This document shows positions 47,970 to 59,451 of a stretch of 64,000 nucleotides of DNA, piece after piece (position 1 is the first letter of the stretch; every line of letters begins with the position of its first letter). The notes beneath the pieces are model-generated. The model was given only the letters and a program-made list of their open reading frames with translations, was not told where the DNA came from and did no database searches. Source of the DNA: Rhyacophila brunnea (lineage: Eukaryota; Arthropoda; Insecta; Trichoptera; Rhyacophilidae); the NCBI GenBank assembly GCA_022495005.1, contig JAGYXB010001793.1, forward strand, positions 124,001 to 188,000, written 5' to 3'. A program made the position numbers and the translations under genes.

Positions 47970-48945
47970 TAAATTATATTTAATAGTGGCGACGAATGCA
48001 TTACCAAATTTTCATTAATTATGTGATTACTTTTGGATAATTCGCGATTAATTTCCAACTGTTCGAGTAAATTTAATTTTAGACCTTTGCAAACACTCTG
48101 GCGTTATTTTTCCACTGATGGTATGCAAATTTGATATCAACTGTTTAGCAAACTGAGAATCTGTTTTACCGTTCCTGAAAAACCGGAGGTGTTCTTCAAA
48201 ACTAGTTTTTATGGGCCTACCAGATTGACCAATGTAGCATAGACTACATGTGCCACATGTTATTTTATAAACCCCATTTTTCTCCAGTTTGTTGATTCTA
48301 TCTTTACTATTTTTAAGTTTAATCCTAGATTATTATTAGCTTTGAATGCTACATTAACGCTATGTTTATTTTCTTGATAAATTTTGTCTGAAATAATGCC
48401 GTGATAAGCAATGGATTTGTAATAACGATTTGAATCTTTAACGTTAGGGTACATTGTAGATCTAGCTAATTTAAGTTGTTTTTTATATAATATTTTATCT
48501 ACCATGGATGTTGCATATCCATTACTTAAGGCTATTTGTTTAATGGTATGTAGTTCATCCGCAAAATCTAATGTGTTCATGGGCACACTAACTAGCCTGT
48601 GGATCATGGCATGGTATGCCGCCAACTTATGAATCCATGGATGTTGCGATCCTTTATGTATAGTAGTTTCCGTGTAGGTGGGTTTTCTATATATTTTAAA
48701 GTTATGTTTATTATTAATCCTCTGAATAGTGAGGTCTAGAAAATTAATTCTGCTTTCTATCTCTACTTCGACCGTGAATTTAATATTACAGTGCAATGCG
48801 TTAGCCCTTTTGACGAACGAGTTAAGTTGACGGTCAGTTCCTTTCCAGCAAATCAAAATATCATCTACGTATCTATGGTAATATAATATATCAGCTACTG
48901 AGTCTATTATATTTTCATTTATTTTAAAATGGAATTCTACCAAGT
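47970..48945 (-). pseudogene. Penelope-like element RT and GIY-YIG fragment
   Basis: On the minus strand a 227-codon frame has the reverse transcriptase core HRYVDDILICW, then INFLDLTIQR and KIYRKPTYTETTIHKGSQHP, typical of Penelope-like elements. After a one-base frameshift near 48310 the next frame reads NGVYKITCGTCSLCYIGQSG, then RPIKTSFEEH, the GIY-YIG endonuclease. After a second shift near 48115 it reads LKLNLLEQLEIN and ends with a stop near 47970. The 5' half of the RT is missing. The copy is truncated and inactive. Confidence 0.85.
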
Positions 48946-49384
48946 AAATGCTAACTCAATTAATACCTTTTAAGTATGTCGAATCGAACTTCGGTATGGT
49001 CACAATATTTATTTATGATTTTTCTTCCTGATCTGTGTTTGCGAATTTTTCAAAAAAACATTATGTTCACATTAAGGATCATTAATAATAGACCACAACC
49101 GTGACTTGCGTATTTTTTTATAAATGCAAACACCAACGGCACTGATTGGATGCTTTCTTGATAATGGACCAACACAAAAGAAAACCATTATATACGAACG
49201 AGCGAAGTGACTGCAAATCCTTAATAATAAGGATCCTAGTAATTAATAATTCCTTACTAATTTACCAAGCTGATTGATTAATAAATAATATGGGTATTAT
49301 TATAAGTCCTTCCTAAATACATATCATGTAAATCAACCGTAAGACTAGAAATAAATAGGCAAGTAATAGCAAATATAAATTATT
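48946..49384. other. AT-rich spacer
   Basis: Nothing recognised. Confidence 0.3.
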
Positions 49385-49620
49385 GATAGAGGTGTCCAAG
49401 TTGATGAAATGGCAATGGTCTGTCATAGGTGGCGATTGGACAGCGGTTGGTCAAATACAATCATATATTTATAGTGGTAACTAAGGGGCGAGTACTAAAC
49501 GACCACAGAGATGCCATGATATTCGGTGGATGCACGTGGCAGCTAAGGACTAAGGACCGAGAAGTATTGATGGAGTTTGGGAAAACTTATGAATCGATCC
49601 CTGCTGATTATGATATTAAA
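49385..49620 (+). pseudogene. RTE 3' end, strongly decayed
   Basis: gaaatggcaatggtctgtca, then gactggac-like gattggacagcggttggtca and actaaacgaccacagagatg, align by eye with the RTE fragments at 29.6 and 44.1 kb. It ends near gatccctgctgattatgat. Several frameshifts. Confidence 0.5.
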
Positions 49621-49741
49621 ATTGACATAGTAGGTACCTAGTATATTATATGAAATTATTTCCGGTCGATATTTTTTTGGAAAATTAATTGTACTCTTTG
49701 GTTTAGTCGTTTAATCATTTAGTGTTTAATCGTTAAGTGCT

Positions 49742-50016
49742 AGTGTTTCTCAACGTTTTTACACATGTGGACCACTGAAAATAGGATTAACTTTTTGCGG
49801 ACCACTTACGCAGAAATAAAAAATATTATTTATATGGTAACGTATAATAACGTCTGATCACGGTTGAGTTCGTCCTGTAAAACCATTAATCTATTTTAAG
49901 AACAAAAACACAATGCACAAATACTTGCAGTTGCACGGGTTTTGAATAATTATTGGAATTTTTAGCATATGCATTTGGACGCCAAAAATTCGCGGACCAC
50001 CGGTTGAGAAACACTG
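49742..50016. mobile_element. hAT-like MITE, AGTGTTTCTCAAC family
   Basis: The ends AGTGTTTCTCAACG (left) and GGTTGAGAAACACT (right) are inverted repeats. Inside them, gtggaccact and gcggaccacc also pair. This is a classic hAT non-autonomous structure of 275 bp. The flanking octamers are only partly alike. Confidence 0.7.
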
Positions 50017-50656
50017 AATGCATACCTACACGTTATTGCAACAATCTAAAACCAATAATGAGCTGAATCATTGGGTTTATTAAAATTGAGGGGATTAAAA
50101 TATTATAATAAGTTTTTTTTTGTATTTAGTAGAATAGTGTACAAATATAATATTATGTAAATTGGTTTATTATTTTATAGCAAGACGTAGCACGATTTTA
50201 TAAGTTATTGAAATGCAACTATTTTGAGTCAATGACATCCACTTTCACAATATTGTCAGTAACCGCCAATAAGGACAATACATAGTTTGCTACGCAGAGA
50301 ATTGCTAGTAATACCACCAAATTTATACGAGATTCTATTGCAGTCTTTAGTAAAATAAATTAGGATATTGATTGGATTGGATTAGATATTGTTCTATTCA
50401 TAGGTATTCATCTTTCATTTTATTACATTCATCTTATTCATCAGTTATTGGAAAATACATCGGTACCTAGTTGGTTTTTATGATTTTAATAACTAACCAT
50501 GAATTTGATTCATACGCAAAAGAAACCGATAAACTTGTGTACCTAATATATTGTAAAATTAAACACATTTGTCATAATTTCTGAATAGAAACATACTTTC
50601 CTACTTATATTAAATGAGAACTCTTTTATTCTTATTAGCGTTGGACGGTATCATTC
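50017..50656. other. AT-rich spacer
   Basis: Nothing recognised. Confidence 0.3.
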
Positions 50657-51163
50657 TAAAGCCATGTATTCACTAGGGGACACATGGAGCAACCTGCCAT
50701 GGGACATGACGCTCAACATCTACGTCGATGTCTTGGGAACAATGTCGCGGAATATATTGCATATACACACCAGGTCATCAGGACACACATCAGTTGTCGC
50801 AAAAATGTCGCCCGAGAAGGTTTTATTGGTCAGTGCTTTGAACATATTTATTCTAATGAGTAGTTTATCGAAACGTAAGAGAAAGAAAAAGTGGTAAGTG
50901 CGGAACTACTTACTACAAAGAGAAAAAAGGGTGGATATTCGAGTGACTCATGTTGAGCGACATGTTGCACTCTCGTCTACATTCGCCAAAATTTGACGCG
51001 CGGCCCGTGCGTTCGCTTGCAAAGCAACAACATACAACATGTCCTGCGTCACTATGCTGCGTGCAACGTTGGGGGACAGTGCGCAATGTTGCAGCGTCAC
51101 GGAAACTCTATGTTGCGCATCATGTTGAGGGATATTTTGTCCCCTAATGAATACGAGGCTTAA
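50657..51163 (+). mobile_element. Harbinger deletion derivative with TAA duplication
   Basis: The element is 50660-51160 (501 bp) between TAA copies (50657-50659 and 51161-51163). Ends pair imperfectly over about 23 bases, with GTATTCA(C/T)TAGGGGACA shared. The interior is rich in CAACATGTTGC-like words. Confidence 0.7.
50805..50897 (+). pseudogene. Remnant start of a Harbinger-type ORF
   Basis: ATG at 50805 encodes MSPEKVLLVSALNIFILMSS, then LSKRKRKKKW and a stop. Beyond the stop the same frame reads VRNYLLQRE. A basic RKRKKKW followed by W/V-RN is typical of N-termini of HARBI1-like transposases. Most of the gene is deleted. Confidence 0.45.
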
Positions 51164-51267
51164 TGGTTATCAAAGAAACCGGGAGCATCAGTTGTTTGTA
51201 ACCAAATTGTTTAGGATGTCGATATATGATGTCACGTTGTTTTATAAATTATTAAAATAAGGTATAA

Positions 51268-51432
51268 TTTAGCCCACGGTGGCTGAGCGGCTTACGCGTC
51301 GGCTCCCAGGATTGATTCCTGAGTCTGACAAGTACACATATTGTTTTTCAATTTGTGTTTGGAGTCATAGTATTAACAGGTGGAGCAAATGGCTAACATC
51401 CATTTCTCGTAAAAAAACAAAAAAAAAAGAAT
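51268..51432 (+). mobile_element. tRNA-derived SINE, family S1, copy B
   Basis: GGTGGCTGAGCGGCTTACGC (A box) and GGATTGATTCC (B box) are followed by a body (tgtttttcaatttgtgtttg, gagcaaatggctaacatcca) shared with the 11.1 kb copy, and by an A-rich 3' end. Confidence 0.65.
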
Positions 51433-51639
51433 GTTAATACATACCACCACTATGACGAAGACCATATGATATTCTTAATGGTAATATTATATACTAGCTG
51501 AACCAGCTGGCTCTCGCCAGTCTGTCTCGCTAGGTCTTGCAGACGGCTTGGCGGTGTTGGATTTTAATATAATTGTGAAGTATGCATAGATGGCGCCATA
51601 GTTTTCTCTTCGGGATGGGTTTTTATTCACGTCAGACAG

Positions 51640-52520
51640 TTTGACATTTCGCTGATAGTAGTAGAATGAGGTTGCGGAATCCTTCATCCAGCAGTGGATT
51701 GATCCTAGTTGTTGATGATGATGATAAAGATATGAGTATGTAGACAAATATAATATCACCAATTTTGATAAATACAGCAATTCAAATGACAGATAGGAGT
51801 AGAATATGGGTAGGGAGGCCTTTATCCAGCAGTGGATTGGATCAGGTCGATGGTGACGATAATGATATTAATATGTAGATAAATATAATATCACCGATTT
51901 TGATAAATACAGCAATTCAAATGACAGAAAGGAATAGAATCAGGCTAGGGAACTCTTCATCCAGCAGTGAATTGATCCTAGTTGATGATGATAACGATAT
52001 GAATATGTAGATAAATATAATTTCACCGATTTTGATAAATACAGCAATTCAAAAGACAGAAAGGAGTAGAATCAGGCTAGGGAGGCCTTTATCCAGCAGT
52101 GGATTGGTTCAGGTCGATGTCGATAAGGATGGTATAAATAGGTATAGTATCACAAATTCGTTTAACTGCTAGTAGTAGAATCAGGTTGCGGAACCCTTCA
52201 TCCAGCAGTGGATTGATCCTAGTTGATGATGATGATGATAACGATACGAATGTGTAGATAAATATAATATCTCCAATTTTGATAAATACAGCAATTCAAA
52301 TGACAGAAAGGAGTAGAATCAGGGTAGGGAGGCCTTTATCCAGCAGTGGGTTGGTTCAGGTCGATGATTATGATGACGATATGAATATGAGGATAAATAT
52401 AATATCACCGATTTTGATAAATACAGGAATTCAAATGACAGAAAGGAATAGAATCAGGCTAGGGAGGCCTTTATCCAGCAGTGGATTGATCCTGGTTGAT
52501 AATGATTTAAATAATATGTA
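51640..52520 (+). repeat. Minisatellite made of RTE 3' ends, array 1
   Basis: Seven units of about 109-138 bases, each with tttatccagcagtggattg, then a GATGATGA-type run, then tatcaccgattttgataaat and agcaattcaaatgacagaaa. The ccagcagtggattgatcc part equals the RTE coding end seen at 44440-44480. Confidence 0.8.
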
Positions 52521-53619
52521 TAACACCAATTATTGTTGAATACCTTTTAAATATTTTTGGGTTATATGAGCTAATTGAATGTATATAAGTTTCATTGGTT
52601 TAAAAAATTATCATTTAACAGCCATAAAAAAAATGTTACGTTATCAAATTTTGAAATAATATTCTATGGTATCCAGTGTTGCCATGTCTACTAAATTTCA
52701 GTAGATCAACTGATATTTTTTTCGAAATTCAAGAAATCTACTGATATTTGTGTTTCTCCATAATTGTAAATTAACTGATGATTCTTTTAATAATAAACTT
52801 GTAATGATTTACGCATGACCTTTTTTGATGTTATACACTTCTAAATTGACATAAAAAGCATTGTAACTATACCCAAGAGCGCCATTTTACCCATTAATAT
52901 CATCATTGCTTACAATAAATTAATATAATTAGTTATTGTTATTCTTATTAGTAAATTAAAACGCCGATATTTCGTGCGCCCGCGTTTCAATGAAATGATC
53001 AGTTTTAATCGGAATTCGTATAAATGTTATTGTTTATTTGAATACTTATAGTTATCTACGGGTACTTGTTATAAATGTGAGTTATTATATAGTGCTGTGC
53101 ATTTTTAAATCATTGTGAGACGTAAATAATATCACCTGTCGTTTTTTACATGAACAACAAATGACGGATGGTACCTAGTTTTTAAAAGTGATTTTTTTGT
53201 GACTGTGTTAAGTTTTACAAAATTGTGCTCACTTCAAATTGTAGTTACTCAAATGCATCTGATAAGTAAATATGTGGTGAGTCAATTGAAATACCGTAAT
53301 TTAGTATACATAGCGTGATAAATACGCGCAGTGTCAAAAGACTTCCTTTCCGTCAGAGGTGTAGAAACTTAGCTTAAACAAAGAACTTAATTCATAAAAA
53401 TTTAGTTTTAAAATCAGTTCTAATAATATGTTTATCTGTTAATCTTATTATGATAAGTTTGTGAAAATTGATTGTATATATCGGTTAAAACGCATTTTAA
53501 ATTTAAAGCGGCCATCTTTGGTTAGTCGGTTTGAGTGTTGCAAACATTGTGAAAAAATAAATTCCCGACATAATCAGTTGTCAATAAAGTGGCGTGTCGC
53601 TGGAAAATGTATCGGGAAA

Positions 53620-53738
53620 TGAATAAAAATCACCGAATTTGGGTGGAATTTCGTCAAACGGCTGTCAACTATGGTTTACCGATATTTCACGATCCGAGAG
53701 CCGATTTTTCATTTAAACCTATTGGACAAGACGAATAA
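53620..53738 (+). CDS. Short ORF inside Helitron-like element 1
   Basis: ATG GTG-free frame of 39 codons starting MNKNHRIWVEFRQTAVNYGL and ending FKPIGQDE-stop, antisense to the element. Composition is protein-like for its size. It could be a captured host fragment. No match is known to me. Confidence 0.2.
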
Positions 53739-53795
53739 GGCACATAATCGCTCGCAAAAACGGGCAAAGCTGTAGGATAATAATATATAGGAGAT

Positions 53796-54914
53796 TATAA
53801 GTAAGTATATATGTTTTAGACATTCAATGTGTTCCTTGTACTATACGTAAATGATTTTTTAAATTGTTTATCACAGTGTTCTCACTTTGTTATTAATTTT
53901 TCTGTATATTATATTTCATGACATGTAAATAAATTTAGTTGAATATGTAAATTCTTTAGCTACCTACCTACCAAGTATTAAGGTAAGTACTTACAATTTT
54001 CTTAAAATATTTCTAATTACGATATAATTATTTTTGTGATAGTCGTTTCCAAATATCAAACAAGTTCTTCAAAATGATTAATTCGACAGGATGCCAGTTG
54101 TTATGATAGGAAATTGTTTGTATGATTATAGAGTACCACCGAATATAATTATTGACAATTTAATGTATTGGCCATGAATGACAGTTGCATTATAATATTA
54201 AGTATAATATTCTCGTAGCATTAATCCCACGATTCGCCTTGGAACTTTAAAGTTTATCGCTTGAAATTACAGAGTATGCCATGCGAATCTCGAAGACTAG
54301 GTCCTCATAATTATTGTTGATTTAATGGCGTTTAATTGAAATGATTCAAATAAACTCATTTAAAAATGTTGGTAACGCAAATTATTTTTACTAAGCGAAG
54401 GTTGACTGTGATTTGGTCGTGATGGAATGTTTAATAAAAAAGTCAAAAACGACTTGTATAAAGTCATAATATAAATTAAGAACTTTAATAGTATATCCCA
54501 GTACCAGTTTTTTTCTCGGTAAATATTTGTTAACACTGAAATCAAACACTAATAAAATTGGTCTGAATATTATTCAGGTATCTACTAGATGTGATTGTGT
54601 AAGTTGCATATTTTTGTAAATTATAATATCTATTAAAGTTTGCAGTACTACAATTATTCACCGTGAGTTATTTTACCGGGGAGAGGTGGCCGTACAGCAT
54701 AAAGATAAAAAATACGCTTTGTTCGTGGAGCATTGCAGACTGCGTTGCTTAAATTTTATTACATTCAATAAGAGAATTAAGTCACTATTGATTGGTATCA
54801 AATATCTGATAATAACGTTGTCAATTATAATTTTCAGATATTTTATAAGGTACGCCTTGATACTAACGAGCACCTACCAAAATTTGATATATCTACATAC
54901 TTAATTATAATATA
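53796..54914. other. Spacer between the two Helitron-like elements
   Basis: AT-rich. An ORF at 54686-54904 is open but hydrophobic/AT-driven, without splice support. Confidence 0.3.
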
Positions 54915-57359
54915 CTAGCTGAGCCAGCTGGCTCTCGCCAGTCTGTCTCGCTAGGTCTTGCAGACAGCTTTTCGTCATGATGACATGGTGTTGGATTTTA
55001 ATATAATTTTAAAGTATGTATAGTTGTCCCTTCGGGATGGATTTTCATTCACGTCAGACAGTTTGACATTTCGCTGATTTGTCAGTTTTACGATTTGCAT
55101 GTCGTCACTGCAAATACAAATTTGGAGTCATATGCGTAGTCTATTCTGGAGTCTGGCCTTCACAATATCGTCTGACACCACTTTAGGCTGCTAGGCCTAG
55201 CAGAACAGCTGTCAATCGCCGATTGCTACCAATGACATTTTAATTGTAATACAATATATTATTATGTGTAGGTATGTGCATTTAAATATGATAAATAATT
55301 ATACATCTCATTCATTCGAATATACAGCAATATTATGTGATAATCATAAAAAGCGATCCAATATATCCAAATATAAATCTCTTTCGGGACCCATTTACAT
55401 AATAGAAAAAGGTTAGCAGCATAAAAAACAAATTTAAACATTGTTTTGTTTCATTGTCTATAAAAAATAAATGCTTGCAGCGATAGAATAATATTAATTA
55501 AAAAATCAAATTTTGAATTCAAAATTAACCTTAAATAATATAGTTTCCCGGTGCGGGACATTCATATCGAGACTAATGTTGATAAATAATAAAGCAATAC
55601 ATATTATATCTGAGAGGAATCGACCAATTCTGATAAGAATAGGGATTTATAAAACCTAAAAATGTGGAATCAGCTTGAAGAGGCCTTCATCCATCAGTGG
55701 ATTCATACAGGTTGATGACAATATTGACGATATAAATGGGTAGGTATATAAAATCACAAATTTAAAAAAATATAGCAGTTTATATGACTAAGAAGAGTAG
55801 AATTAGGTTGGGATAACCTTCATCCAGCAGTGGATTGATCTTGGTGGATGATGATAATGACGATATTACGAATGGGTAAATATAATATCAGCAATTTTGA
55901 TAAATTTAGCAATTCATATGACCGACAGTAATACAAACAACTTAGAGAGGCCTTCATCCACCAGTGGATTGATTCAGGCTCATGATGATAATGGCAATAT
56001 AAATAGATATAATATCACCGATTTTGATAAATACAGCAATTCAAATGACATAAAGGAGTAGAATCAGGCATGGGAGGCCTTTATACAGCAGTGCATTAGT
56101 TCAGGTCGATGATGATAAGGACGATAGAAATGGGTATAATATCACAAATTTGTTAAACCTATAGTAGTAGAATCAGGTTGCGGAACCCTTCATCCAGCAG
56201 TGGATTGATTGTGGTTGATGATGGTGACGATATGAATATGTAAATAAATATAATATCACCGATTTTGATAAATACAGCAATTTATATGGCAGAAATGAGT
56301 ATAATCAGGCTATGGGAGGCCTTTATCCAGCAGTGGATTGGTTCAGGTCGATGATGATAAGAATGATAGAAATAGGTATAATATCACAAATTCGTTAAAT
56401 CGATAGTCGTAGAATCACGTTGTGGAACCCTTTATCCAGCAGTGGATTGATGATGATGATGAAAATCAAGACTGTCAAGAATACAATCAACGTAGAGAGG
56501 CCTTCATCCAGTTGTGGATTTAATGAGGCTCGTGATAATAATGGCATTATAAATATAGATAGGTGAATATATAATAATTCATGTGTAAGTACGGAGTACA
56601 ATAAGGCTGAGGAGGCCTTCTTCCAGCAGTGGATAGGTCCAGATTGATGATGGTAAGGATGGTAAAAACAGGTAGATATTATAGAATATCACAAATTTCG
56701 TTAACTATAACAATTCGTATTAATTTATTTCATTGTTTGCAATGGCAACTTAATATGACTATATTGTAATCTATGGTAATTAGTAGCCTAGGTAATTATT
56801 CAATAAAAAAGTGTTCGTGAACAGCCACAAAGAAATATTTAAAAAAAATTGCTAATAGTAATTCTGCAAATTCTTAATTTGAATTCTGACACGTCAAATG
56901 AACTTGTTTTGCGAAAGAAAACAAATGACAATCTAAGTCTATTAGTTTGACAGATAAAAAGCAGTGACATGGTTTTAGATTATATTTTCGTAGTAATTAG
57001 TGAGGAAAGATGTATTTATTTCTTGTAGCACGCCAATGTGCTACTTACAGATTTGAATAGTTTGGTGGAATATTAATTCTGATTTGTGAAATATAAAAAG
57101 TATTAAGTGACAATATAATCAATTTGCCGTAGATAGCTAGCAAGATGCGAAGATGTATGGTGACGGATGTAAAACGCGATTTAAAAATGATTTTATCTGT
57201 GATTGTGTCGAGTTTTATCAGATTGTGCCCGATTCAAATGGAAGTAGATTCGGGACTCCAAAAATTGAAGTGAATTCCTTTAATAATCAACAAAGTGGTA
57301 TTTAAATAAAAAAGTTGACGTATTTTCCAAAATTTCTTAGGATAATAATATATAGGAGA
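54915..57359 (-). mobile_element. Helitron-like element 2 (non-autonomous)
   Basis: The 3' end (minus strand) has the perfect palindrome GAGCCAGCTGGCTC (54921-54934) before CTAG|T. The 5' end is TCTCCTATATATTATTATCC at 57359, after which GGAGATA is repeated three times on the plus strand. Internal blocks such as gtgattgtgtcgagttttat and gtcagacagtttgacatttc align with element 1. Confidence 0.6.
55665..56670 (+). repeat. Minisatellite made of RTE 3' ends, array 2
   Basis: About nine units with the same motif as array 1 (gaggcctttatccagcagtg), more degraded, with spacing of about 75-138 bases. Confidence 0.8.
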
Positions 57360-57637
57360 TAGGAGATAGGAGATAATTATTGTATTTCTAATTTAATTAC
57401 CAACCTATTTTCTTCTGTTGTATTGTATATTTTGTAAATGTTTTATTTAGACAATATGAACTTTGTTCGTTTTTTTCACTTTTTACTAGGTAGGTACACT
57501 GATAAGCTTCTTTGCCTGATTACCACTTCTATTAATATATGTAGTAATAAATAAATATATAAATAAATAGATAATAATATATTATGTAAAAACAATATTT
57601 TTAGAATATATTACACCATTTTCATCCTAGAGTCGGA

Positions 57638-57913
57638 GTGAAAATTTATAAAGTGGCAACTCGAAGTTGCTGCAACAAATCAATATCATCCCATAGATCC
57701 CGAGAGATACTATACCCAATAGGCAAAACTAAATTTGTTGAATTTTATAATATTTATATTATACCTTATATCATTAACATCATACTTGTCGATTATGAAG
57801 CAGGTACATACAATTATAATATATTGATTTTATATTATGCTAAAAGGTTTCTTTGTCCATTCGAAACTAAGTTTTGGAATGCCCAACGGATTCCAGATGC
57901 CAATTCCAGTTGA
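57638..57913 (+). CDS. Weak candidate exon
   Basis: After TTTTCATCCTAG a frame of about 90 codons reads VKIYKVATRSCCNKSISSHR, then REILYPIGKTKFVEFYN, and ends NSS-stop. A donor-like GCAG|GTACAT lies inside. No ATG in a good context and no family match. It may be an exon, or a decayed element flanking the Helitron-like copy. Confidence 0.2.
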   Translation: MKIYKVATRSCCNKSISSHRSREILYPIGKTKFVEFYNIYIIPYIINIILVDYEAGTYNYNILILYYAKRFLCPFETKFWNAQRIPDANSS

Positions 57914-58199
57914 GTTGGTTCTAAACATAACGAGATAGGTACGTGGTTATTCCCTCATTACGAGGAACATCGTGATAATGCCTTAGCAGGGTTGTCAACA
58001 GGGAATAAAACTATTATGAAATTTTAGTTATTTAAGCAACTTTTTCTAATGGATACATTAATTATTACTACATAAACAAATTCAAAGCCATATATGACAC
58101 TGAATTGTAGCATTTAGGTGTGTATAGGTATTATAAGATAGTTAGGTAAACATTTTATTATAATATTATATATGTACTTACGATATTTGCTTCGGACAC

Positions 58200-58530
58200 A
58201 TGAAATCTTTCCAGGCTCCAAAGGTATCAACTTTAGGACTTTGTGAATCGATGTCGATGTGGTACGATCGTGTTACAAACATTCATTCGTTAGTGTTTGC
58301 AGTAGTCATGAAGATATACTTTACATGGCTGGGACATCTGTTCCGGATGCCGCCTGAGAGTGCGACACTCCGTACCCTTGTGAAATAGCCTCAACTATTC
58401 TGTCGCCATGGCCGGCTCTCCTTCACATGACATGGTGACAGGCGCGAGACATGGCGATGGATCGGAGGAAGTGGCGTGATATTGTGCTTACTATAATGCT
58501 CAAATGCTGGGATGTAACAGGGTGAAGTAA
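58200..58530 (+). pseudogene. Non-LTR retrotransposon ORF2 C-terminus, decayed
   Basis: MWYDRVTNIHSL, then FTWLGHLFRMPPESATLRTL, followed after a stop/frameshift by DRRKWRDIVL in another frame. The LxWLGHxxRM and MDRxxWR motifs are typical C-terminal parts of insect LINE reverse transcriptases. Confidence 0.6.
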
Positions 58531-58729
58531 GTAATAAATAAGTAAGGCATATAAAGAGATAGATTAAAATAAATTTATTTTTGATACAATAGTGCTTCGA
58601 TCAAGTATATCATTGGTTATAAAATATGTTCCGTATACGTCTTTTAACAGATTTGAAAAATATTAAAAATGATTGTTAACCATTCGCTCAGCCTATTTGG
58701 ATGTAACCACATATTGAAGAAAAAAAATC

Positions 58730-58815
58730 ATAATATGAATTTGTCAGATGCGGGATTCGAATCTACGATTTCAGATACTTTCATTCATCCACTGGTCCGT
58801 TGCGGGTGCCGGATA
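58730..58815 (-). mobile_element. tRNA-derived SINE head
   Basis: On the minus strand CGGACCAGTGGATGAATGAA and GTAGATTCGAATCCCGCATC look like A and B boxes. The following tctgacaaattca recalls the family S1 junction (gtctgacaagt). Confidence 0.5.
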
Positions 58816-59451
58816 TAGAACGCCAACGTTTGTTAGTGTATAATAATAGTGCGCTAAGTATAATTTTCCACCTTATTTAGGTACATATATTATATACTAT
58901 ACTATTGTCACTAGACTGGTTGTTGATAATGAGTAGAGAAAAGACGAAAGCGTATAGCAGTGTGTGTTATTTGAAATGCAGGGTTCTCCAAAAAGCTCCA
59001 CACAATCAAGGTGTTGGCGTAATTCGTACATTTGATTGGTTCTGATTGACATTCTGTTGCTTCGAGACTTCGAGGGTTGCCGAAATACGGTAAATCAATC
59101 TGTAATAGGCAATGATTATTATATAAACGAGTTTACCACTAAGTTATTCACCACATATTATAAAAAATACTTTTCGATAAGTGTTTCGCTCACATGATGA
59201 TCTTTATCAAGTATGAGTACGAATATTGATTACGTGGTGAATTAGAAAATGGGGTTTGTAATGTGGGTATGGAATGGTTGATAAAATTCGATTAAAAGTT
59301 TTAATCAGCTAAATAAGTAAATGCTGAATATTTTGATATGCGATGGATACCTACATATTATTATTTGTTGCATATAATATTATTATTGGGTTGGTTTAAA
59401 AATTTGTGGTCGTAGTATGTATGCATGAGTTTCGAAAATTATTAAGGTTGA
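58816..59451. other. Presumed 3' flank of the exon at 59.5 kb
   Basis: AT-rich. No clear AATAAA within 200 bases downstream of the stop on the minus strand. Confidence 0.25.

Larger units (their letters stand above)
51494..53794 (-). mobile_element. Helitron-like element 1 (non-autonomous)
   Basis: On the minus strand it starts TCTCCTATATATTATTATCC after an A at 53795. It ends with a hairpin (gagccagctggttc, 51500-51513) two bases before CTAG, followed by T at 51493. A|TC...CTAG|T with a terminal hairpin is the Helitron signature, and Helitrons make no target duplication. The paralogue at 54915-57359 shares both ends and several internal blocks. No Rep/helicase gene is present. Confidence 0.6.

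Noticed and set aside
52279..52539. 86-codon ORF with repeated IQMTERSRIRVGRPLSSSGL
   Set aside because: It is the RTE-derived minisatellite read in frame.
58200..58310. Minus-strand first-exon reading MFVTRSYHIDIDSQSPKVDT with a GTAAGT donor
   Set aside because: The plus strand of the same DNA reads a LINE C-terminus (WLGHLFRM), which explains the open antisense frame.
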